Source: Isochrysis galbana (taxonomy: Eukaryota; Haptophyta; Isochrysidales; Isochrysidaceae). Taken from it: a DNA stretch of 64,000 nt. The position numbers were made by a program, and so were the translations under genes. Shown here piece after piece: positions 31,211 through 42,059 of the stretch. The DNA lies in assembly GCA_018136815.1 (NCBI GenBank), contig CM030933.1, positions 6,053,137 to 6,117,136 on the forward strand, given 5' to 3'. Below the pieces are notes generated by a model. That model was given only the letters and a program-made list of their open reading frames with translations, had not been told where the DNA came from and searched no databases. How positions within the stretch are numbered: the first letter of the stretch is position 1; every line of letters starts with the position of its first letter.

Positions 31211-32202
31211 AAAATTCGTCTATGCCACGCCAGGCTTCAGTTACCCATAGAAAGCGCACACACGGAAACGTGAGCAAGGGGCGGCAAGCGGCGGACGGCG
31301 GCGTTTTATGTTTGTTTGGCGGAGCTACAACAAAAACAAAAACAGGAAAATCTCGAAAATCGAAACGAAGAAGAAGAAAAAGACACCGCGGAAAGGAAAA
31401 GGAGCGAGGGGCTCTCATCCGAAAGTGGCGGAAGTACTACATCGGACTTGCGAGGGGCGAGGGGGCACGGGGGCACCACGTGTTCTACACTCTCATACTC
31501 TCATATTGATCGAGGGGTAAATGGTGATGAGCGGCGACAAGTTGAGATGGATGTGGCGAGGAGACGACGGCGGATACTTTACACAGGGTGTTGTGCTGCG
31601 GTGGGTTTGATTTCATGACGTCTTCCTCCCATGGCTCTGTGACCGTCTTTCCCCCTTAGCCTTAGCCTTGGTCCCGCGGGGTTCCACAGTCTGTCCTCAC
31701 TGAAGCGCCGGGGGTCGTGATCGAGTGACTCGTTTGCAGTCGCGTCTAAACGATAGGAACGGCGGGTGGGTCCAGGCGTCGTGTTGGCGCCAAGACGCGT
31801 GGGAGGACGGACCGCGGAACCCCCCCTGTGCCCGTCTTGTAATCTGGGAACCGAGGTTCATTGAGGAAGCCGTAAGAAACTCTCGCGCGACGACAAGCTC
31901 GCCAAGCGACGCGGGACGAGCGAGACCCCGCTGGTCACCTAGAAAAGAAGGGCTGAATAGAGGAGGGAGAAACCTTGCAGTGCGCTCGTGGAACTCGTCG
32001 AGACGCTGGATGGACTGAACCCCGAGGACGGAAGAGAGACCCTCTCTCCTCTCTTTAGCTTGTTGGACGTCACGTTGCCTTCCTTCTGTGCGACTGCCCT
32101 ACTCCAGAGACACGGAGAGGAGCAAAGGGACGAGCGAGAGGCACGCCACGCTCGACCCACCGCTGTAGGGAGCCAGCCCCCAACGTCTGGCATTGAGGAG
32201 TG
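31211..32202. other. Intergenic, no gene recognised
   Basis: Overlapping Lys/Arg-rich frames near 31220-31620 and frames at 31725-32203 show no domain. Part of 31930-32202 may be the 5' untranslated region of the small ORF that follows. Confidence 0.4.
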
Positions 32203-32517
32203 ATGGCCGCCGACACAACGAGCCCTGGCGTGCGCCTCTCCTTCTCTTCTTTCGATAACCTGCACACCATCCCGGAGACCAAAATGTTTGGAGGCTCACC
32301 CAAGAGCGCTACTGCTGCTGCCGCACCCACGACCAGTGCGTTGAGCCCCCTGCACTGGGATTGGGCCACAGAACTGCGCGAGGTGCTTGATGAGATCAAG
32401 ACAAAGGATGCGATTGTCGACGCAGACATTGCGGCCCTCGGCCAAAGGCTCGCCGCACGGGCTTCGACCTTGCACAGTACGACAAAGGCGCACCACTCTC
32501 CCACAAGAACAGCTTGA
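32203..32517 (+). CDS. Small unknown ORF with a possible frameshifted transmembrane tail
   Basis: 104 residues from the ATG at 32203 (MAADTTSPGVRLSFSS). The middle is helix-prone (WATELREVLDEIKTKDAIVD, then DIAALGQRLAAR). Beyond about 32460 another frame, one base back, is more protein-like: GFDLAQYDKGAPLSHKNSLI, then the strongly hydrophobic ACYICVALVCICIAI and a basic RMK. A single-base change would join a coiled-coil-like segment to a tail anchor, as in SNARE-like proteins. Whether this is a sequencing error, a missed intron or decay cannot be told. No family is assigned. Confidence 0.35.
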   Translation: MAADTTSPGVRLSFSSFDNLHTIPETKMFGGSPKSATAAAAPTTSALSPLHWDWATELREVLDEIKTKDAIVDADIAALGQRLAARASTLHSTTKAHHSPTRTA

Positions 32518-33403
32518 TTGGGGCCTGTTACATATGTGTGGCCCTTGTCTGCATATGCATCGCGATCCGTATGAAAGTTGACGCCTTCATCGATTCTGCA
32601 CCGAACAGCAGCCTGAAGGCGTCTGAGTGCCGTAGCCTAGCCCACCGTGCAGACCACTCGAGAGGTCATTTGCACTTACATCTGCTCACACCATGGAAGT
32701 TCTCGCATGTCCATTTCAGCGGCACAATATGCCGCTTCCATTTCCCCCGCATATCCACAACGAAAACGAGTACTTGACTTAACCGACCGACTGCCGTGCT
32801 TTGCCTCATGTTGGATCTCCATACTGGACGTTGGCGATTTCTTATCGCTTCTTGGTTCAGCCTCTTGACAGAATTCCACTTAGGCAATGATTCACGCCAT
32901 CAAAGTGCATCATAGTCACCAAGAGAGCCGACTCCCCCTCGCGTGTGCATGTGGCATGCTGACGGCATGCATATTCAATAGACCACTGTGCCATCTTGAA
33001 TTGTTTCGTTTGAAGCGCCCGCTTCGCTTTTGTTGGGCTTTCTTGGTGACATTTGTTTCTTGCTCTTGTTCGTGTATAATGTGTTGCGCGCACCTCGTAC
33101 CACAAACTGCTCGTGATGTGTTTGTACAGTACTTTTTCTAGTTAGAGGAGAGCTAGAGGAGGTGTTTGCAAGTTAGAAGGGGTTGTACGCAGGCGTCGGC
33201 GGAACGTATGAGGGGAGAGAAGCACATGGGTTTGTTTACCCATATCTACCAAACTATTGTTATGCGTTTGAACTATGGAGCGTGCCGCGACCGCTCCCGC
33301 TCCCGAGCCTCAGGCGCCCCTCGCCACTGCGCCCCACCTGGGACGCCCCACGCCGCCCGAGGCGGCTCGTCAGAAAGCCCTCTCAAAGCCCATCCAGCCC
33401 ATC
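32518..33403. other. Intergenic, no gene recognised
   Basis: Mixed composition, with short overlapping frames only. A GC-rich frame starting MERAATAPAPEPQ at 33275 runs directly into a repeat B arm and is probably repeat-derived. Confidence 0.45.
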
Positions 33404-33720
33404 CTAAAACCTAATATTCTTACCGCGCTCGCGGCGAATGGAACCACTACCTACTACACGTAGCACGTAGCATACTTTCTACACCCCCACTCCCCCGGCC
33501 CTTCTCCCCCCGCCATCAGGCGGCTCCCCCCGTACACTACTAGGGGGATAGGGGTGAAGGGCTTAGATATGGTCCGGTGGCCCGCGCCCCCCCCGCCCGG
33601 TGATCTTTCCTCCCCTTCCTCCTGTGTCTCCGAGTGGGCGGCCGACTCTGTCCCGACTTATCCTGTAAACAGGAGCGGGACTAACCAATTTTTCGGTGAG
33701 CGGACGGTTGAAGGGGCGCA
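33404..33720 (+). repeat. Repeat B arm with A-side linker
   Basis: AACCTAATATTCTTACCGC at the start, CTTTCTACACCCCCACTCCC, CCGCCATCAGGCGGCTCCCC, then TCCGAGTGGGCGGCCGACTC and TTTTTCGGTGAGCGGA, where it stops short of repeat A. Confidence 0.8.
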
Positions 33721-33839
33721 ACGAAGACTACCGGTAGTCTTAAAGACAACGACTTCACCTTGTCATAACTAGGTCAAATTAGCACCCTGATCTGTATTTT
33801 TTGCGCCCAGGCAGCTAACAGCTAATATGGTCACCGAAC

Positions 33840-34300
33840 AAGACGAGAGAAGTGCGATGTGCCTAAGGGGGAGATACGAAGAGGTCGCAAATTAAACCTG
33901 ATTGCCCCCAGAAGCAGATAAAGAAACGCAGGGGAGATAGCAAATTAAACCTATTTGCGAGGCGCCTGGGAGGAAGAAAGGCGGGGGAACTTCCCTTCTC
34001 TTTCGAGAGAAAGAGAGAGAGAGCGCTCCACAACCCACGATCCCATGCATCCAAGCGAAGCTTTTGACCGACAACGAGAGAAAGCAGAGAATTATAACGA
34101 TAAATGCCGAACGAAGAAGAAAAGAGCGAAGCCTAACGAGTGTCGATTCGCGAATGCGACACACATATGTGGGTGCCGGCGTCCACATTTCTGAATACCG
34201 TTAGGGGGAAAGGGCCGGGGGAGTGGGGGTGTAGAAAATTTGCTGCGTGATAGTAATGGGTCCATGGCCGCGTGTGCGGTGCGAATATTGTAAGGTTTAT
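33840..34300. repeat. Repeat G followed by an inverted B-arm remnant
   Basis: 33840-34165 matches 41667-41985 (GGAGATACGAAGAGGTCG, AAATTAAACCTATTTGCGAG, GAATTATAACGATAAAT). 34200-34300 is the distal half of an inverted B arm (GGGGGTGTAGAAA, then GAATATTGTAAGGTTTATT). Confidence 0.8.
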
Positions 34301-34723
34301 TTATTTATCCTACAAAGTGTGGGTGCTTCTACAGTATTATACCAAAATGGGGAGGGGTCGGGGTCGGGGGTGTAGTGTGTAGTGTGAAAAAAACTGGACC
34401 TTCAGCCTTCAGGTTGCACCTTCTGAACCTGAGGTTTCAATCTCTTGATACGGGATGGCGAATAAAGCATTGAATAACAAGTTGTGATCTGTATGTTTAA
34501 AAAAAAGTACCATACTTTCGACCGCTAACTAGTATTTTATTATTCTAGTACTAGAATTTTACAAAATAAAACTATCGTACAATCGACGGTCCACTTTAGA
34601 CGGAACACGACCTCACAGCACCTTCCGGCTTAGGAAGCCAACAACGCTTGAGGCCACCAACCTATGACAACTTGGACGTTAGCCCTGACGTCAAGTGCAG
34701 CCGGCGCAGCGCAACATTTGCCG
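34301..34723. other. 3' flank of the thioesterase gene
   Basis: AT-rich. 34395-34430 contains a CCTTCAGCCTTCAGGTTGCACC block related to the repeat at 6260-6300. No gene was seen. Confidence 0.4.
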
Positions 34724-35923
34724 TCATGAGGCCACCTCATCAAAATTCTGAGTAAATCTCATGCGCGCTTCGCTGCAGATGTTGTGAAGCAATCGATTTC
34801 GATTCTCGGTGACATCCCCACTCGCACCCGCCAATCGGCCTGAAACCCCATTGGTGTTAGCTGCACTCACTGCCGATGCAAATGAGGGGCCTTCTTGGGT
34901 GCTCATCTTTGCCAGCCGGCTGATTGCAACGATAGAGCTTGTCTTCGGGCAATGTGAAAAGCTCACCTCCGGTTTTGCCTCTGCGAATAACATTAGCTGA
35001 TCCCCTAAAGCTGCCCCGGAGAGGTAGGAAACATCCATACCAATGAGTACCATCTCACCTGCCTTCTTTGTGCAGGTAGGCCGCACATTGTCGTAGTTGA
35101 GTGCAGGATCGTCAGCGAGTGCGCCGACAGCGGCAGCGGCATGAGCACCACCTTGCTCATGCAACATTGCTTGGCAACCACCAAATAGGATCCGGACTTC
35201 GTTAAGCATCGGTGGCGTTACTGTGTGCCGAGCGATTGCTGCCCTTAGATTGCAGACATCTCCCAAGCCAAGTTCAGAAGCGCTGAGAGTCTTCACTTCC
35301 AGCTCCTCTGGTGCCAACAATTTGGCTAAATTCGGCATCAATGTAGGCGGAGGCCGCTCATCAAAAACCCCCAGAGCTTTGCCTACGGCATGAGTGACTG
35401 GGAACATTGGCCCCATCAGCCAATTCCAGCGCTGCCCCATATCCAAGAGCTTAGTGTGCCGAGCGCTCGCCACCATTGCACCTGATTCATCGCGCACGCT
35501 ACATGACTGAAAGCCGAGAGTTCGCCCAATGCGCTCACACCGGTTCTCGAATATCAAAAGTTGGCCAGGTTGCGGCAGCAAGCCTCCTGGCACAAGCGAC
35601 GCTTGAAGGCTGATGCTGACACCAGGACGCTTGTACCGATCGAGCCCCACTGAGGTCCAAGAGGTGGTTTCATCGACGATGGACAGGATGGCGGACAGGG
35701 GCATCCTCCCACCAGAGATGCATACCCGCTCTGGCACTCTGTAGGTGAATGTTGATGTGTCGCCCTCAAACCGTGTGAAGCCTCCCCCGCGCGCCGCCTG
35801 CTGCTCGTGCTTGGCCTCTAGCTCGTGGATGAAGGAGCGAGCACCTAGAAAGCTCGCGGCGGAGGCGTCGCGCACGAGCGAGAGCAGCCGGTCGAGCCGA
35901 TGCGCCGCTGACGAGGAGGCCAT
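34724..35923 (-). CDS. Acyl-CoA thioesterase, double hotdog (ACOT9-like)
   Basis: It hydrolyses acyl-CoA to the free acid and CoA. 399 residues from the ATG at 35923 (MASSSAAHRLDRLL), preferred over the in-frame ATG at 35998 because the extra 25 residues look like leader or UTR sequence. The first hotdog unit is clear: ILSIVDETTSWTSVGLD, RPGVSISLQASL, GQLLIFENRCERIGRTLGF, ASARHTKLL. The second, more diverged unit starts near VRILFGGCQAMLHEQGGAHA. This two-hotdog layout matches mitochondrial ACOT9/ACOT10. The first residues are Ser/Ala/Arg-containing but only weakly like a mitochondrial presequence. Length is close to the family's. The upstream region holds a 200-bp sequence (36186-36385) that also precedes the prolyl hydroxylase gene. 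Confidence 0.85.
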   Translation of the reverse strand: MASSSAAHRLDRLLSLVRDASAASFLGARSFIHELEAKHEQQAARGGGFTRFEGDTSTFTYRVPERVCISGGRMPLSAILSIVDETTSWTSVGLDRYKRPGVSISLQASLVPGGLLPQPGQLLIFENRCERIGRTLGFQSCSVRDESGAMVASARHTKLLDMGQRWNWLMGPMFPVTHAVGKALGVFDERPPPTLMPNLAKLLAPEELEVKTLSASELGLGDVCNLRAAIARHTVTPPMLNEVRILFGGCQAMLHEQGGAHAAAAVGALADDPALNYDNVRPTCTKKAGEMVLIGMDVSYLSGAALGDQLMLFAEAKPEVSFSHCPKTSSIVAISRLAKMSTQEGPSFASAVSAANTNGVSGRLAGASGDVTENRNRLLHNICSEARMRFTQNFDEVAS

Positions 35924-36185
35924 CGTCCCGCGCCCGTAGAGAGGCGAGCCCGCTCTCCCCCCGCTCACAATGCAGGTGGTGTTCCGCACTATGTACACCC
36001 TAACTCTACCTTCTATGGGATTTCAACCTGCTGCCTACAGATCGCCGTGCGCCTTCCGCTGCTGGTGGTCTTCGCCGCCCTGGTCCGTACCGGGGCGATA
36101 CAAGTTGCGAGCAAAAATAATATGCTCATAGTCCGCAAACACGTTCACTTTCCAGTGTTTAGGCCCAGTCCACGCGACTGCCGAT

Positions 36186-36385
36186 CGTGAATCCAGACCC
36201 TTGTTTTCGAAAAGCAAGGAGAGACTGCATCTCCAAAAAGGTCTCGCTTTTCGAAAATGCAGAGTCTGCATCTCCAAAAGCAAGGGTTGACAAAGGGGGC
36301 CGAAATCAAGACCCCACCAGCAATTCTTTTTTTTCGGAGCAACCCCCCCCCCTCCCTTCCTCGCTCCGCCGATGGAGCCCTCTCC
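36186..36385. repeat. Repeat J, copy 1, upstream of the thioesterase gene
   Basis: Contains two TTTTCGAAAA-type palindromes, AATGCAGAGTCTG, GAAATCAAGACCCCAC and GGAGCAACCCCCCCCC, and ends CTCCGCCGATGGAGCCCTCTC. The second copy (44238-44440) lies about 220 bp upstream of another minus-strand gene in the same relative orientation. Confidence 0.88.
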
Positions 36386-36982
36386 CTCTCCCCTCTCTCC
36401 CTCTCCCTCTCTGCCGATGGAGTCGCGCCAGCGGAAGAGGCGCAAGCGCAAGCGCAACGATCCAACGCCGATGACGGCGTGGAAGCTCCGGGAGGGAATG
36501 AGCACCACTCTCTGTGCGTGTGTGCATCCGCGCCAAGACGGATGGCGCGGATGGCGGGCAACGACGGAAGGACCACTTCGAGCTGGGCCGTTCGCAACTG
36601 CCGCGAGCCGCGAGCTGGGCGGCGACATGTCGCATCCGCGATCGACCTTTTTGTTTTAGAAGTTATCTGCGTTTCTATGCTGTCCCCTCCTTGTAGACTA
36701 GTCACCGTCGCATCATCCTACATCCTACATTCGCCCTCTTTGCCCTCGCCTCCTTGCCCTCGCCTCTTTGCCCTCGCCTCTTTGCCCTCGCCTCTTTGCC
36801 CTCGCCTCTTTGTATTTGCCCTCGCCTCCTATGATACAAACTTAGTTTGTATTCGTGGTCTGTAGTTTTCGTGGTATGTGGTATGTAATATCGGTATAAC
36901 GTATACATATTATAATTGCTTGTTGTATTCGTGGTTTGTATCATAGGGGAGTGTTAGAGTTTTTCTTGTTGTGCGAATACAA
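36386..36982. other. Intergenic with a 14-bp tandem array
   Basis: Bases 36739-36830 are about six units of TTTGCCCTCGCCTC. Bases 36951-36982 (GGGGAGTGTTAGAGTTTTTC onward) are repeated at 45061-45096, also directly before a palindrome-headed repeat A. Confidence 0.6.
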
Positions 36983-37515
36983 ACTAAGTTTATACTTAGC
37001 TCGCCCATGGAGGGGCACGAGCCCCCCCCTCTCTCCACTCCTCCCCTGCCATGGGGGAGGAACCACCCATCCTCCTGGCACGCCTGATGGCTTGCCAGGA
37101 GGCCACTGCCCTGCTGACCCTCTCTCCCACTGACAGGCTCGCCTGATTCGCCCATCCTGGCCCGGCGTGGCCAGCCCATTGCTCCAACCCTTCCTGCCCC
37201 CCTGTTCGACAGGCAGACAGGTGCAGCGTGGGGGCCCTTGAGGCTCAGGAGCGCCAGCGAGGGAGAGGCAGAGGAGGCCAGGGCCCAGCCCCAGCCTACT
37301 CTGCCCCCTGAGCTGGCCTCCATGAGCCTCCAGCGTCGCCAATGGGCAGCTGCAGGCCTGCCGCAGGCGCGCCATCGCGCGTGCCGCAGGAGAGGGGAGA
37401 GAGAGCGCGGAGAAGGGGATGGGCGGAGCGGAGCTCCGCCCACCGAAAAATAGGTAAGTCCCGCACCTGTTTACAGGATAAGTCGGGACTCAGGTCGCCG
37501 CCCACTCGGAGACAC
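36983..37515 (-). repeat. Repeat A, inverted copy
   Basis: Palindrome 36983-37000, then CTCGCCCATGGAGGGGCACG, running through the whole of repeat A to the A/B junction GCCGCCCACTCGGAGACACAGG at 37517, where it abuts another B arm. Confidence 0.85.
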
Positions 37516-37518
37516 AGG

Positions 37519-38495
37519 AAAACCTTCTAATATTCTTACCGCACTCGCGGCGAATGGAACCACTACCTACTACACGTAGCACGTAGCATACTTTCTACAC
37601 CCCCACTCCCCCGGCCCTTCTCCCCCCGCCATAAGGCGGCTCCCCCTGTGCACTACTAGGGGGATAGGGGTGAAGGGCTTAGATATGGTCCGGTGGCCCG
37701 CGCCCCCCCACGGTGATCTTCCCCCCCTTCCTCCTGTGTCTCTGAGTGGGCGGCCGACTCTGTCCCGACTTATCCTGTAAACAGGAGCGGGACTTACCAA
37801 TTTTTCGGTGAGCGGAGCTCTCGCTCCGCCCACCCCCTTCTCCGCGCTCTCTCTCCCCTCTCCTGCGGCACGCGCGATGGCGCGCCTGCGGCAGGCCTCC
37901 AGCTGCCCTCTGGCGGCCCCTGGAGGCTCCTGGAGGCCAGCTCAGGGGACAGAGGAGGCTGGGGCTGGGCCCTGGCCTCCCCTGCCTCCCCCTCGCTGGC
38001 GCTCCTCAGCCTCTGGGGCCCCCACGCTGCACCTGTCTGCCTGTCGACCAGGGGGGAGGGGGGGTTGGAGCAATGGGCTGGTCACGAGGGGCCAGGATGG
38101 GCGAATGGGGCGATCCTGTGGGGAAGGGAGTGGGTCAGTAGGGCAGTGGCCTCCTAGCAAGCCATCAGGCGTGCCAGGAGGATGAGTGGTTCCTCCCCCA
38201 TGGCAGGGGAGGAGTGGAGAGGGGGGGGGCTCGTGCCCCCCCATGGGGCAACCAAGTATAAACTTAGTTGACTCGGAGACACAGGAGGAAGAGAGGGAAC
38301 AGATCACCGGGGGGAGGCGCGAGCCACCGGACCATATCTAAGCCCTTCACCCCAATCCCCCTAGTAGTGCACGGGGGGAGCCGCCTGATGGCGGGGGGAG
38401 AAGGGCTGGGAGCGTGGGGGTGTAGAAAGTTTTCCTACGTGAGTAGAAAGTAGAGGGTCCACGGCTGCGTGCGCGGTGAGACTATTAAAAGGTTT
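37519..38495. mobile_element. Fold-back-like element: inverted B arms around repeat A
   Basis: The left arm 37519-37740 and right arm 38271-38495 are inverted copies of each other (AATATTCTTACCGC, CTACACCCCCAC, CCGCCATNAGGCGGCTCCCC, AAGGGCTTAGATATGGTCCG), about 200 bp long with scattered mismatches. The middle is repeat A, ending in the palindrome 38249-38270. No transposase and no convincing target duplication were found. It may be a non-autonomous fold-back/MITE-type element. Solo or partial arms occur at 18300, 22861, 31000, 33404 and 34200. Confidence 0.7.
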
Positions 38496-38764
38496 ATTTA
38501 TTTTGAATCGTCATGGGAAGAGGCTGCAACCTCAGGTTTGGTTGTTTTCTTGGAAGATGCCCCCATATCCATAGTAGTAGATATCATATAGATGGTATTC
38601 ATTAAATAGGAAAAAGGAACCTCGAGTTGAGCACGTTGAACTCGCGAGTTGCACCTTCTAAGGTCCCACAATTCTTTACGCAAGAATTGGATGGGGTATC
38701 TTCATTATCATCATTCAACTTTTGTCTACCACCGTCATTGCGGCCAGCGACATTAGAATTCATG
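38496..38764. other. 3' flank of the carrier gene with repeat
   Basis: Bases 38518-38660 repeat 6138-6300 (GAGGCTGCAACCTCAGGTTT, then GGAACCTCGAGTTG). Confidence 0.6.
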
Positions 38765-39901
38765 TTACTGATGCGCAATTGTCCTCCTCAAACGGCCATG
38801 GCCGCTAAGAAGAAGCACAAGTGCAACCGCATATTTGGCTAGGGCCTCCTTGCATGTTAATTGGATGCCAGATTTCAGTACGGCCGTGAAAATCTGAGCG
38901 CCAAATCCACGGAAGAGACCTGAAATCCCCTCGTCTCTTATAATTGAGAGCAAGACTTGAGCAAACCCACGCCTTGTCACACTATTGGCCATGGTGTGGA
39001 CTATTTTCGTTGCCGTTGCAGCAGATGATTCCTCTTTCATCGGAGCTTGCCTCACCATAGGTTCTACCGCTGCCTTGTGCTGAGCTTGCATCACGGTCTT
39101 GGTGCGTATTAGCGGGTACGTTATCCACGTGGCAATGCACTTTGATAATGAAGCCAAAACAAAAGCCTGCTCGCGATAGAAGGGATCAGAACAATTAAGG
39201 GAGAAATGTAGAGATACGGCAATGGCATGGAGTTCCGATACTTGAGCCATTGCAAGGGAAACAAGCATGACCAGCGGAGTGGAGGGGAAAAGAACGCGTC
39301 GCACCTCAGCAGTTGACATGCGTTTGGCTGCTCCCTTGCGGGCATAGAATAGAGCCTTGAAAAGGTCGAAAGTCGATACCGTGATTGCTGGATTCAAACA
39401 AAGGATTGATGAAACGCCAAATCCACGCCATAGCTGCGGGATGCCGTCGGCCAAAAGTTGTCGACACTCGTCGACGAGATTGCCCTCAGGTCCAGCGCAC
39501 TGCATCCGGACAACAAGTGTCTCGAGCGGCAAGGTGAGAGTGAGGCCGGCGACACCTGCCATGATGCCGCAGAGCGTGTTGGCTGGTGTGCTCACGCGCA
39601 GACCTGTGGCCTTCCATGCTGACTTGAATGCGCTGTAGTTGAAGAAGTACAGGAAATTCTGCAGGACGGTGTGCACGGCCTTCGGTCCGAGCCCTCGCAG
39701 CAGTGCGGAAGGCTCGGTGTGCAGCAGATGGAGTAGGACGGCCGCGACAGATCGTCTGGCAGCTCTGCCTCCTTGCACACGCGTCTTAGAGACGTCGACG
39801 GGGTAAAGGAGGACTGTGGTGAGGAGCGAGCCGAGTGAGCCACTACTCGCGTCGGCGAGCGCGCTCAGATGTGGAGGCAGGCTGTCTGTCATGAAGGCCA
39901 T
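38765..39901 (-). CDS. SLC25-family solute carrier (peroxisomal/mitochondrial)
   Basis: 378 residues from the ATG at 39901 (MAFMTDSLPPHLSAL). The frame extends upstream only through a CT microsatellite, giving Arg-Glu repeats, so this start is preferred. Three tandem carrier repeats are visible through their signature ends: LYPVDVSKTRVQ, LPLETLVVRMQ and ITYPLIRTKTVMQ. The second proline motif has the usual Px[DE]xx[KR]; the third has I-R in place of the acidic pair. Partner motifs such as LLRGLGPKAV, LWRGFGVSS and LFRGFGAQI follow each. Spacing and the third-repeat motif recall peroxisomal adenine-nucleotide carriers (PMP34/PXN), but the substrate cannot be assigned. The region between repeats 2 and 3 has an extra loop with Cys/Asp (FSLNCSDPFYRE). 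Confidence 0.87.
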   Translation of the reverse strand: MAFMTDSLPPHLSALADASSGSLGSLLTTVLLYPVDVSKTRVQGGRAARRSVAAVLLHLLHTEPSALLRGLGPKAVHTVLQNFLYFFNYSAFKSAWKATGLRVSTPANTLCGIMAGVAGLTLTLPLETLVVRMQCAGPEGNLVDECRQLLADGIPQLWRGFGVSSILCLNPAITVSTFDLFKALFYARKGAAKRMSTAEVRRVLFPSTPLVMLVSLAMAQVSELHAIAVSLHFSLNCSDPFYREQAFVLASLSKCIATWITYPLIRTKTVMQAQHKAAVEPMVRQAPMKEESSAATATKIVHTMANSVTRRGFAQVLLSIIRDEGISGLFRGFGAQIFTAVLKSGIQLTCKEALAKYAVALVLLLSGHGRLRRTIAHQ

Positions 39902-40012
39902 CTCGTCGAGAGGGACCGGGCGAGGGAGCCGGTCGATTTGGCCGCCTCCACGTGATTGGATCGATACCGAATAGAAATCGCACATCCTCTTCACCGTGCA
40001 GAGGAGATCCTC

Positions 40013-40126
40013 TCCCTCTCCCTCTCTCCCTCTCTCTCTCTCTCTCGCTCTCTCTCTCCCTCCCTCCCTCCCTCTCCCTCCCTCTCTCTCTCTCTCTCTC
40101 TCCCTCTCCCTCTCCCTCCCTCCCTC

Positions 40127-40186
<60 letters not shown>
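40013..40186. repeat. CT-rich microsatellite upstream of the carrier gene
   Basis: Impure (CT)n with CCCT interruptions, GA-rich in the sense of the gene. It lies about 110 bp upstream of the chosen start codon. Confidence 0.92.
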
Positions 40187-40187
<1 letters not shown>

Positions 40188-41130
40188 TTCCTCGAGCCCA
40201 CCTCGCGAAGCGATGGCATGGATAGTCGAGACATGGATAGTCGAGACAGAGAGATCAAAGTACGATTTTCTCTATTTTTGAGTAGTCAGATCGGGCCCCA
40301 CTGGAGGAGGAGAGCTTCTTGCGAGAGGAACGAACGCGGGAGAGAAGAAGAAGCCGATGTGCTCGATGATGGACTGACGGGGCAGTGTGGAAGGTAGAAG
40401 CTTAGACCTCCAATAATAAATAACATGACTGAATGACTGAATGGTAGTACCGCTACTCCCACTAGCCAGGTGCAAAACGACAACCCGCTGCGCAATTGCC
40501 CGTACACCTGGAATTGCTGTTGCTAGTTGCTAGTGACTAGTGACTAGTGACTCAACAAAAGTCAAACGTGCCCCTTCAGAAGCCCCTTCAAACCTCCCTC
40601 TCCCTCTTGCACCTCGCACGCCCCCAGCCCCCCAGCTCCAAGCACAAACTAGACACTAGACACTAGTACAACGGAGAAGAAAAGGTGCAACGTGAGGTTC
40701 CGTTCGTATTTTTAACGGCCGGCACCTTTTCTTTGGGATAAACGTATACCCAGCTTTGTAGGACCAGTCCTACAATCTACAATGTAGGACGGAATTGCCC
40801 ACGTGTCGTAAACACAAGACCCAAGCATTTAGCATTTAGCATTTAGGCGGCTTGCCTTCATTTGGTCTCCCTTTCCTCTGTTTTCTTCCCCTCCCGCGCC
40901 CCGCGCCTTGCTTAGGAGGTGCGAGGCGGCTTGCCTTCTGCCTTATCATAGAGTGCCGTAATCTGCCAACACAATCCATTGGCCGACGCTCGACGCCAAC
41001 CGCGCGCGCACGCGCGCACAGTGAAAAGCCACTCGCTCGCCTCCACGGACGGAAATTAACTGAGTTACTTGCTCGACGGAAGCATCACGGGGCAGTTAGA
41101 TAACTGCTTGGCGCCTCCCAAGGGCAGTTA
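40187..41130. other. Intergenic with short repeats
   Basis: Bases 40847-40900 (GGCGGCTTGCCTTCATTTGG onward) repeat the 3' flank of the cytochrome b561 fragment (7980-8037). Bases 40685-40730 carry a GGTGCAAC...GCACC motif seen in the repeats at 6260 and 61730. No gene was seen. Confidence 0.5.
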
Positions 41131-41985
41131 GTGGCAATGACGAATTGGGATGGCCCTTAGGGCCTGAGGGCAATGAGGAAGGTGGCAAGCCGGCGGCAGG
41201 CGCGGCTGAGGAGACGGCTTCGGAGACGATGACGGGCTGAAGCCCGTCAGCAGAGGAAGGCGGGCAGGCGGGCTTGAGCGAGGGCGAGGACGGCGGCGAG
41301 AACGACATGGAACGAGCGGCGAGAGGCGAGGGCGAGTGAGAGGAGGGCTGTGATGGCAGGGGCTGGCGAGGCGAGGCGAGTTTGTTGGGTACGAGTGTTA
41401 CGAGAGCGAGAGCGACGAGAGCGAGAGCGACGACGGATGACGACTGGCGACAGGACGACGGACAACGACACCCAGGAAAACACTCCGACTCTCGCCCCAC
41501 GACTTTCTCACATAACTCGACTAAAATCAAACCCAAACACTCCGGCCAGACGACGACGGACGACGATCAGAAGGCGATCTGTCGGCGATCCCGTCTGGAA
41601 GGGGAATCGCACCATAACGGAAACGAGGGGCAATCCTGCCGCACAAGATTCCAAGAGACCTACCAAATAAGACGAAAGGAGTGCGATGTGCCTAAGGGGG
41701 AGATACGAAGAGGTCGTAAATTAAACCTGATTGCCCCCAGAAGCAGATAAAGAACCGCTGTAGAGATAGCAAATTAAACCTATTTGCGAGGCGCCTGGGA
41801 GGAAGAAAGGTGGGGAAACTTCCCTTCTCTTTCGAGAGAAAGAGAGAGGGCGCTCCACAACCCACGATCCCATGCATCCAAGCGAAGCTTTTGACCGAGA
41901 ACGAGAACGAGAGAATTATAACGATAAATACCGAACGACGAAGAGAAGAGCGAAGCCTAACGAGTGTCGATTCGCGAATGCGACA
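41131..41985 (+). repeat. Repeat F-G element, empty copy
   Basis: F (41131-41470) and G (41667-41985) in the same order as at 24757-26250 but without the GIY-YIG cassette. The F block reads GGCTGAGGAGACGGCTTCGG without interruption. Confidence 0.82.
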
Positions 41986-42059
41986 GGCAATTAACAAAGT
42001 TATCTGGATAACTTTAACTTATGATAACTGCTCCAGCCAATCCCTACCTAGCCTTGGCT

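Noticed and set aside
33166-33463. MERA-type frame at 33275
   Set aside because: Runs directly into a repeat B arm and lacks the palindrome head seen at the other MERA frames.
39902-40258. N-terminal Arg-Glu extension of the carrier protein
   Set aside because: It comes from the CT microsatellite upstream. The carrier signature starts well after the ATG at 39901.
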